Shown here: one piece after another, positions 26,620 through 32,527 of the stretch
How the letters are laid out: the number at the start of each line of letters is the position of its first letter
Numbering within the stretch: position 1 is the first letter of the stretch
NCBI RefSeq assembly: GCF_015207735.1
Contig: NZ_JADEWG010000074.1
Coordinates: forward strand, 1 to 32,527
Reading direction: 5' to 3'
DNA: 32,527 bases
Source: [Phormidium] sp. LEGE 05292
GTDB lineage: Bacteria > Cyanobacteriota > Cyanobacteriia > Cyanobacteriales > Aerosakkonemataceae
Translations under genes and position numbers: made by a program
The notes under the pieces: generated by a model
Told to the model about the DNA's origin: nothing
Database searches by the model: none
The model's input: the letters and a program-made list of their open reading frames with translations, nothing else

Positions 26620-26671
26620 GCTTTTATTGTGTATTATTTCCGATCGATTACCTGCTCTGTAGGGTTTAAAA

Positions 26672-27595
26672 ATGCTTAAATATTTTCGTTCTACTATCCT
26701 ACCTTCAAAACCAGCCCAACTTTTGATCCAAACGGGGATTAAATGGGATCGAGATAATTGTCCTGGGATGGCAGCTTCTTTGTCTTACTTTGCTCTGTTC
26801 TCACTGTTTCCCATGCTATTGGTTATCCTGAGTGTGATTGGCGCATTCATTGGGCCGAACACTGAAGCATTTAAAACTATCCAAGAAACAGTAGAAAAGT
26901 TTTTACCTCCAGAAGTCCATAATTTAATTAAAGATACTGTGATTGCGCTGAATCAAAATAGTGTGGGAGCGGGACTTATTGGATTTGTCGTGCTTTTATG
27001 GACTGCGAGTTCAGTCTTTGCCATTCTTAGGAATTCAGTCAATACAATTTGGCGATCGCAAAGTCGCACCTCGGAAAGCGGATCGGTTCATAAAATGGTA
27101 CTGTTTTTTGTCCTTAACAAACTGTTTTCTTTTTTGTTAGTCTTAGGAACTGCCTTACTACTGGTAACTTCATTAGTCGCACATATTGTTATTAAAATAA
27201 TTCTGGCTTTGTTTGCAAATTTTCGAGACCATTTTGCGTTTATTAAAGTTGACGAATTACAATTAACTAAAGGGCTAGAGTTCAGTTCTTCATTTTTTAT
27301 TTTGGCTTTAGCTACCTGCATTTTGTTCAAGATTTTGCCATCGGTTTATGTTAGTTGGAATGATGTCTGGTTGGGGGCGTTACTCACTACTTCCTTGTTG
27401 ACAGGATTGCAACAATTAGTTAGCAATAGCGTAATTTCGATCGGTAGCCATTTTCTCACCTACGGAGCCATTGGTACAGTCATGATTCTGTTACTATGGA
27501 TTTTTCTCACTTGTCAAATCTTCCTGCTTGGCTGCGTATTTTCTTACGTTTATGCTCATCTTTTTGGCAGTCGTCGTCAGGAAAGTATGGACTAG
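26672..27595 (+). CDS. YihY/BrkB family inner membrane protein
   Basis: 307 residues with about six membrane segments (near 40-62, 97-116, 142-175, 205-222, 232-250 and 265-290). The family opening GMAASLSYFALFSLFPMLLVIL (here seen as AASLSYFALFSLFPM) and the later YGAIGTVMILLLWIF are both present. BrkB/YihY proteins were once called RNase BN; that is now considered wrong, and their role is unclear, possibly transport. AGGG lies about 8 bases before the ATG. It starts 52 bases after the giant kinase and may be read through from it. Confidence 0.92.
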   Translation: MLKYFRSTILPSKPAQLLIQTGIKWDRDNCPGMAASLSYFALFSLFPMLLVILSVIGAFIGPNTEAFKTIQETVEKFLPPEVHNLIKDTVIALNQNSVGAGLIGFVVLLWTASSVFAILRNSVNTIWRSQSRTSESGSVHKMVLFFVLNKLFSFLLVLGTALLLVTSLVAHIVIKIILALFANFRDHFAFIKVDELQLTKGLEFSSSFFILALATCILFKILPSVYVSWNDVWLGALLTTSLLTGLQQLVSNSVISIGSHFLTYGAIGTVMILLLWIFLTCQIFLLGCVFSYVYAHLFGSRRQESMD

Positions 27596-27739
27596 GGATT
27601 GGGGACTATCGCATCACCGTACCCTTTTTAACTGCAACAGAAGTTATCAATCGCATTTATGTTGTCGATGGCACAACTCTGAGACAATCTTCGTAAGCCA
27701 GCCGCCCAATTTATTTGACAATCTAAAATCTAAAATCCA

Positions 27740-28639
27740 ATGACTGTTATTTACGACCTTGAACATATCACAACTTACCGCTACGCCAATCCGGTAACAT
27801 TTGGTGAACACCGGGCGATTTTCTTGCCTAATGGAGGCTATGTTGGTCGGACTTTGAGTTACTCACTGGAAACCAATATCCCGTCCAAAGTCCGTTGGAT
27901 AATGGATACTCTCTCGAACAATGTGGCATTTATTGAATTTAGCGAACCTGCTCAAGAATTGATTGTCACTTGTCGAGTTAGGGGCGAACATTTTGGCATT
28001 CCTGCGATCGCAGATTTTCCCCTGGATGCCCGCGCCAAGGAAGTTCCAGTACAATACACTCCAGACGAGTGGATCGATCTCTCAACATTCATGCGCCCCC
28101 ATGCCGAAGATCCCGATGGTAGCGTAGCTGCATGGGCAAAAAGTTTCGTCATCGGCGATCAGGATGTTACTCTTGATGTCCTACAACGAATGATGGATAC
28201 AATTTGGAATACCCTAACTTACCAGGCACGGGAGGTAGAGGGAACCCAATCTCCAGGCGAAACTTTGCGATTAAAGTCGGGTACTTGCCGTGACTATGCT
28301 TGGTTGATGATTGAGGCTTTGCGACGACTGGGTTTTGCTTGCCGCTTTGTCAGTGGTTATCTCTATGATGAGGCACTGGATGGGGGAGAAGTGGGAATGA
28401 CAGGTTCGGGGGCGACTCATGCTTGGTTACAAGTTTATCTGCCTGGTGCTGGGTGGCGAGCTTACGATCCAACTAATCGCATTACCGCAGGATATGATTT
28501 AATTCGAGTTGCGATCGCACGTCATCCGGCACAAGTCATCCCCCTGGCAGGTTCCTGGTTCGGTGATGCTCAAGATTACTTGGGTATGGATGTGAAAGTC
28601 ACAATTCGTAAACTGGGCACATTACCAGAGTTTGAGTAA
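27740..28639 (+). CDS. Transglutaminase-like cysteine protein
   Basis: 299 residues, no signal peptide. The N-terminal region (1 to about 130) is the beta-rich domain typical of bacterial transglutaminase-like proteins (YDLEHITTYRYANPVTFGEH). The core follows with a complete catalytic triad: C183 in SGTCRDYAWLM, H227 in THAWLQVYLPG and D243 in YDPTN. Members are usually thought to be proteases or peptide cross-linkers; the substrate is unknown. In many bacteria such genes neighbour alpha-E and ATP-grasp genes, which is not the case here. No ribosome site is visible before the ATG at 27740. A strong hairpin follows the stop. Confidence 0.9.
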   Translation: MTVIYDLEHITTYRYANPVTFGEHRAIFLPNGGYVGRTLSYSLETNIPSKVRWIMDTLSNNVAFIEFSEPAQELIVTCRVRGEHFGIPAIADFPLDARAKEVPVQYTPDEWIDLSTFMRPHAEDPDGSVAAWAKSFVIGDQDVTLDVLQRMMDTIWNTLTYQAREVEGTQSPGETLRLKSGTCRDYAWLMIEALRRLGFACRFVSGYLYDEALDGGEVGMTGSGATHAWLQVYLPGAGWRAYDPTNRITAGYDLIRVAIARHPAQVIPLAGSWFGDAQDYLGMDVKVTIRKLGTLPEFE

Positions 28640-28679
28640 ATGTAATAAACTCATGAATATTTAACAAAAAGGTCGGATT

Positions 28680-28717
28680 TCATCCCCAACTAAATCGGAG
28701 ATTTTAGTTGGGGATGA
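28680..28717 (+). terminator. Strong hairpin after the transglutaminase gene
   Basis: CATCCCCAACTAAA (28681-28694) pairs perfectly with TTTAGTTGGGGATG (28703-28716); one more A-T pair extends it to 15 bp with an 8-base loop. There is no T run after it, so it may be a Rho-independent terminator of reduced strength, an RNA-stabilising hairpin, or another palindromic repeat. Confidence 0.6.
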
Positions 28718-28745
28718 TTGACTACCAACTAACTCAGACAAGAAG

Positions 28746-28848
28746 TATAGCAACCGCCAAGGCGATTAAGCCATTCTTGATTGCCCAAATCATGCTCAAA
28801 TCATTGATTTTCTTTTGTCTTACCTTCTGCCTTCTGCCTTTTGCTATA
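28746..28848. repeat. MITE-like repeat, copy 3 (inverted relative to copies 1 and 2)
   Basis: 103 bases from TATAGCAACCGCC to TGCCTTTTGCTATA. Its reverse complement matches the copy at 12614-12713 over the ends and the block CAATCAAGAATGGCTTAATC. A HIP1-like GGCGATCG lies 10 bases beyond the end, equivalent to the HIP1 site before copies 1 and 2. Confidence 0.85.
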
Positions 28849-28960
28849 ACGACAATAGGCGATCGTATTTAGCACAATATCCCGAAAAATATCATATTTA
28901 CTTGTATAATTATCAACTCAATTTATTGATTTTTTTTTGATAAATATAAAATAATATTAT

Positions 28961-28986
28961 CTCGTTCCCAGGTTCAACCTGGGAAC
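28961..28986. repeat. Palindromic repeat with GTTCCCAGG stem, copy C (short)
   Basis: GTTCCCAGG (28964-28972) and CCTGGGAAC (28978-28986) form a 9-bp stem with loop TTCAA, followed by an A run. It has the same core as copies A and B without the second hairpin. Confidence 0.75.
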
Positions 28987-29124
28987 AAAAAACAGCGGCT
29001 TTGCTTCTTGGTACAGGATCTCAGTTCGACCAACTGAAGTTTCTAGCTATTTGATCCTTTGTTTTATAAGATTAATAAGTTTGAGTGCAAAACTACCGAT
29101 TGCTTAAAGCAAGACGACTAAAGA

Positions 29125-30810
29125 ATGAATCAAAGAATGTTGGATAAGCACCTGGCAAATATTCAGAATCAGTTTAGGACGTTGATGGGGCGGAGATTTT
29201 TCTTTACCTTGTTGGCGATTTGCTCCCTGGCATTTACCTTGACTGCTTTACCAGTTAGAGCAGCCGATCGCATCTATTTTAATTATGGCCCTCTCGATTT
29301 TTCCATTTCTGTTGAGTCTTTAGAAAAGTTCGCCAAAGAAGGAAAAGTAGACCCAGAATTAGCCTTCATTCTTAATCGCGTAAGTCCAGAACAAAAAACA
29401 CAGTTACGTAATTTATTAAACTCTCGCTATCAATTTAGTTCAGTCTTAATGTCTCGATTCTTTTACTCTTCTTTTGGAGAAAGATTGCTGACTTATTTGG
29501 GAGAATTAATTCAACTAGACAAAGGTCAAAATGGCTTGTACGGTATTCGGTCTGCTTTAATTTTATCCACTGCTGATTCTGATGGGTTATCTGTGATTAA
29601 TTTCATGCGTAAATTTCCGACAAATATGCGGCTGAATACCCAACGAATCATGCAACAATTTCACGAAATTTCAGCAGTGACTCAAGAAACAAGTGCTTTT
29701 GTTGCTGCTCTTGAGAAAACAAATGTACAAGTAAAAAATTCTGAATCATCGATCGACTTTTCTCAATTACCCAACATAAAAGAACCGGGTAAATTTAGTT
29801 ATTCCAAGCAAACCAGAAAACTGCGAGATGCAAGTCGTCAGCGTGAATTTATCGTCGATCTTTATTTACCTGAAGTACCAAATAGTGAGAAGATACCTGT
29901 AATAGTTATTTCTAATGGAATCGGGACAAAGATCGATCGCTACGAATATTTAGCCCAGCATTTAGCATCTCATGGTTTTGCTGTCGCCATTCCCCAACAT
30001 CCAGATAGTGACGACAAACAACAGCAAGCGTTTTTCCAAGGTTTATCGTCGCAAATGTTTAAAACAACTGCATATATTAACCGACCATTAGATGTAAGTT
30101 ATATGTTAGATGAACTCGAACGATTGAATTCATCTGAATTTAAAGGGCAACTAAATCTTCAACAAGTAGGATTATTTGGCAATTCTTTTGGCGGTCATAC
30201 AGCACTTTCTTTGGCGGGAGCCCAGCTCAATTTTGCCCAACTAAAAAAAGATTGTACTCCAGAAAGAAACTTAGTAAATTTATCTTTGTTAGTTCAATGT
30301 CAGGCTTTGGAACTACCGGAAAAAACTTACAACTTTCGGGATAATAGAATTAAAGCCGTGTCTGTACTTTTTCCGAGTGGTAGTAGCCTTTATGGTGAAG
30401 CTGGTCTAAGTAAAATCAACATTCCAATTCTCTGGGGAGCCGTTGATAAAGATATTTTCAGCCCACTTTTATTAGAACAATCTCCTGCTTTTAGTTGGTT
30501 GAAAACAAAAGAAAAATATCTACTTATAGGCACCGGACTCGATCACCTTAATCTTAATTTCTCTAGTTTTAGTAATTTGACATCTCCAGATCAAAATGTG
30601 GCAGACAGGGTAACAATAAAAGAACCAGAGGTTGCCAAATCTTATGTAAAAGCTTTAAACTTAGCTTTTTTCCGAGTGTATCTTGCCAATGATTCTAGTT
30701 ATCGTCCTTACCTTTCAGCTGCTTATGCCCAGGCAATTAGTGAAAATCCTTACAATTTAATTCTGTTAAGGTCAATAGAACAAAATTTACTCCCAAAAAA
30801 GAGTAAGTGA
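29125..30810 (+). CDS. Secreted alpha/beta hydrolase with DUF1400 N-terminal domain
   Basis: 561 residues. A signal peptide (about 1-46, hydrophobic core near 25-42, cleavage after PVRA) is followed by a DUF1400 domain (about 48-180: YFNYGPLDFSISVESLEKFA). An alpha/beta hydrolase domain follows at about 225-530. The nucleophile is S354 in GLFGNSFGG; the oxyanion region is VISNGIG near 262. D473-region GAVDKDIF and a late histidine in GLDHLN (about H484) complete a likely triad. Such proteins are common in cyanobacteria and are presumed esterases or lipases; the substrate is unknown. The N-terminus could also start at the second Met (residue 5). The gene is 86 bases before the glycosyltransferase gene. 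Confidence 0.88.
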   Translation: MNQRMLDKHLANIQNQFRTLMGRRFFFTLLAICSLAFTLTALPVRAADRIYFNYGPLDFSISVESLEKFAKEGKVDPELAFILNRVSPEQKTQLRNLLNSRYQFSSVLMSRFFYSSFGERLLTYLGELIQLDKGQNGLYGIRSALILSTADSDGLSVINFMRKFPTNMRLNTQRIMQQFHEISAVTQETSAFVAALEKTNVQVKNSESSIDFSQLPNIKEPGKFSYSKQTRKLRDASRQREFIVDLYLPEVPNSEKIPVIVISNGIGTKIDRYEYLAQHLASHGFAVAIPQHPDSDDKQQQAFFQGLSSQMFKTTAYINRPLDVSYMLDELERLNSSEFKGQLNLQQVGLFGNSFGGHTALSLAGAQLNFAQLKKDCTPERNLVNLSLLVQCQALELPEKTYNFRDNRIKAVSVLFPSGSSLYGEAGLSKINIPILWGAVDKDIFSPLLLEQSPAFSWLKTKEKYLLIGTGLDHLNLNFSSFSNLTSPDQNVADRVTIKEPEVAKSYVKALNLAFFRVYLANDSSYRPYLSAAYAQAISENPYNLILLRSIEQNLLPKKSK

Positions 30811-30896
30811 TTCAAGGGAAAAAGCAAATTGAGTATTTGGGAAAACCTCGATTTTGCATTGAGGCTTAAATCTTATCTAGGTGTTGTAGGAGTGCA

Positions 30897-32438
30897 ATGG
30901 TGATCGTTTGGATTTTAGCATTAGCCAAATTAATGCTGCATTTTTTAACTAATGGGCAATACGGTTATCAGATTGATGAACTTTACTATATTGCTTGTGG
31001 CGAACATTTGGATTGGGGTTATACAGAACTACCGCCTTTAGTTGCGGTTATTACTAATTTAACTCGATCGCTATTCGGAGATTCCTTATTTGCGATTCGG
31101 GTTTTCCCTGCTGTAGCGGGAGCTTTATTAGTAGTAGTAACCGGATTAATGGTGAGGGAACTTGGTGGAGGAAAATTTGCTCAATGTTTAGCTGGGTTAG
31201 CAATAATTTTCTCCCCTTACTATCTCTTCATTCACACAATTTTAACGATGAATGCTTTTGAGCCACTTCTCTGGACATTATGTGCTTTCATCATTCTGCT
31301 CAGTGTGAAATATAGATTACCTCAGCTTTGGTATCTAGTAGGATTTGTTGTTGGGATTGGTTTACTCAACAAATATTCAATGCTTTTCTTCGGCTTTAGC
31401 TTGTTAGTTGGTTTATGCCTAACTCCCTATCGTCAACTGTTTTGGGAAAAATGGATTTGGACAGCAATCTTAATCGGTGGAGTGATGTTTTTACCGAATA
31501 TCCTGTGGCAAAATCAGCATGACTGGCCATTTTTGGAACAGCAAGCCGCAGCAAATATCTCTAGTAAAAAACCATTAGTAGAATCTATGGTTGATTTATT
31601 TGTGCAGCCGATTATGATGATGCAACCTTTAACATTACCCGTTTGGTTAGCGGGAATTTACTATTACCTTCGTTCTCCCAGTGGCAAACTATATCGCTTC
31701 TTTGGTTGGGCTTTCTTTGTGCTTTTTGGCATATTTTTCGTACTTGGAGGCAAATCTTATTATTTAGCTCCCATATATCCGATATTGTTTGCACCAGGGG
31801 CGGTTATGGTTGAACGATTTGTCCGCAATAGAAAGGTTTGGAAAACTTCTATCATAGTGGCTTTAGCTACTAGTAGTGTGTTTTTAATTCCGATGTCTCT
31901 GCCGATTTTGCCTTTGCCAACTTTACTCCAGGTTTCTAAGTTTTATTCCTCAATTTATACACTTCCCGATCGCGGAAATACAGACCTCAACTCTATCGAA
32001 GCGCCTTGGCATTTTAGACAAATGCTTGGTTGGAAAGAAATAGCGGAGGAAGTGAGCAAGGTTTATCACAGTCCAGCGTTAAGCGATCGATCTGACGTGG
32101 CAATTTTATCTTGGGATTATGGTTACTCATCTGCGATCGATTTTTTCGGCAAAAACTACAATTTACCAAAAGTAATTAGCGGCGCTCATGCTTTCTACTT
32201 TTGGGGGCCTAGAAATTATTCAGGTAATATCGTTATTAGCGTTGGCGGTGATTTTGATTACTTGAAAAAATTGTTTAAACAAGTTGAAAAAGTTGATACC
32301 ATCACCCATGAACATACCCTTGGTATCAAGAGTGCCATTCCCATCTACTTATGCAAAGAAATTCAAGTTTCACTCCAACATGATTGGTCTGATTTCAAAG
32401 CTTATTTTGGTGAAGCCTATCACCCTAATAAGTCATAG
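30897..32438 (+). CDS. GT39/PMT_2-type membrane glycosyltransferase
   Basis: 513 residues with about nine to ten membrane segments (from residue 1 to about 350), followed by a soluble C-terminal domain (about 350-513). The first extracytoplasmic loop carries the acidic pair D27-E28 in YQIDELYY, the expected catalytic and metal-binding site of GT-C enzymes. [11 protein letters not shown] and [19 protein letters not shown] match the ArnT/PMT_2 group. These use a polyprenyl-phosphate sugar donor to glycosylate lipid or protein outside the membrane; donor and acceptor are unknown. AGGAG lies 5 bases before the ATG, and the frame is closed by a stop at 30867-30869, so the start is well supported. 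It may share a transcript with the upstream hydrolase. Confidence 0.9.
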   Translation: MVIVWILALAKLMLHFLTNGQYGYQIDELYYIACGEHLDWGYTELPPLVAVITNLTRSLFGDSLFAIRVFPAVAGALLVVVTGLMVRELGGGKFAQCLAGLAIIFSPYYLFIHTILTMNAFEPLLWTLCAFIILLSVKYRLPQLWYLVGFVVGIGLLNKYSMLFFGFSLLVGLCLTPYRQLFWEKWIWTAILIGGVMFLPNILWQNQHDWPFLEQQAAANISSKKPLVESMVDLFVQPIMMMQPLTLPVWLAGIYYYLRSPSGKLYRFFGWAFFVLFGIFFVLGGKSYYLAPIYPILFAPGAVMVERFVRNRKVWKTSIIVALATSSVFLIPMSLPILPLPTLLQVSKFYSSIYTLPDRGNTDLNSIEAPWHFRQMLGWKEIAEEVSKVYHSPALSDRSDVAILSWDYGYSSAIDFFGKNYNLPKVISGAHAFYFWGPRNYSGNIVISVGGDFDYLKKLFKQVEKVDTITHEHTLGIKSAIPIYLCKEIQVSLQHDWSDFKAYFGEAYHPNKS

Positions 32439-32450
32439 CAAAGGGACATA

Positions 32451-32486
32451 GGAGATGGGGAGATGGGGAGATGGGAGGATGGGGGG
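32451..32486. repeat. G-rich 8-base tandem repeat
   Basis: About four units of GGGGAGAT (one variant GGGAGGAT), starting 12 bases after the glycosyltransferase stop and ending in GGGGGG. The G runs could form G-quadruplex structure. A related G-rich tract lies at 16200-16225. Confidence 0.7.
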
Positions 32487-32527
32487 AAACCTATATTCTT
32501 CTTCCCTGCTCCTCTGCACCCCTGCAC

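Noticed and set aside
26672-27595. Calling the BrkB protein ribonuclease BN
   Set aside because: That name came from an early misassignment; the protein is a multi-pass membrane protein without nuclease motifs.
27496-27743. ORFs overlapping the end of the BrkB gene
   Set aside because: Alternate frames of a membrane protein plus low-information spacer; no ribosome site.

Overview
The window looks like a chromosome segment of a filamentous, AT-rich cyanobacterium. The octamer GCGATCGC (HIP1) recurs throughout, both inside genes and between them. Several genes belong to families that are mostly cyanobacterial: microviridin biosynthesis, DUF3124, DUF1400 hydrolases and giant Ser/Thr kinase-histidine kinase fusions. 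The spacers carry dispersed palindromic repeats and heptanucleotide repeats of the kind common in such genomes. I cannot name the genus from sequence alone.

Left part (1-6.8 kb) is a natural-product region. The window opens inside a nonribosomal peptide synthetase (3-1790) of which only the last module is visible: the end of an N-methyltransferase-type insertion, the adenylation-domain tail, a carrier domain and a releasing thioesterase. A GC-rich hairpin ends it. Next comes a compact microviridin RiPP cluster: a strong promoter (1967-1995), a 61-residue precursor with a TFKYPSDWEDF core (2030-2215), two ATP-grasp ligases that should close the lactam and the two lactones (2386-3363, 3418-4392), and an ABC exporter (4564-6387). 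No GNAT acetyltransferase and no maturation protease are present.

Middle part (6.9-26.6 kb) is framed by two giant paralogous signalling proteins, 1822 aa on the minus strand (6955-12423) and 1803 aa on the plus strand (21208-26619). Each has a Ser/Thr kinase domain, an AAA-type ATPase, a long helical region, a GAF domain and a histidine kinase. Between them lie a gene-poor 1.3 kb stretch, a desaturase/hydroxylase-SDR fusion, a DUF1648 membrane protein, a secreted META-domain protein, a large GH63-like glucosidase, an unrecognised secreted protein and a DUF3124 lipoprotein.

Right part (26.6-32.5 kb) holds a BrkB/YihY membrane protein, a transglutaminase-like protein, a secreted DUF1400 alpha/beta hydrolase and a GT39-type membrane glycosyltransferase. 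Much of this set acts in the membrane or cell envelope, but no shared pathway is evident.

Spacers carry at least two multi-copy repeat families. One is a MITE-like element with TATAGCAA ends (6454, 12614, 28746). The other is a GTTCCCAGG-stem palindrome (6808, 20823, 28961). There are also several single palindromes. No tRNA, rRNA, CRISPR array or intact transposase was seen.
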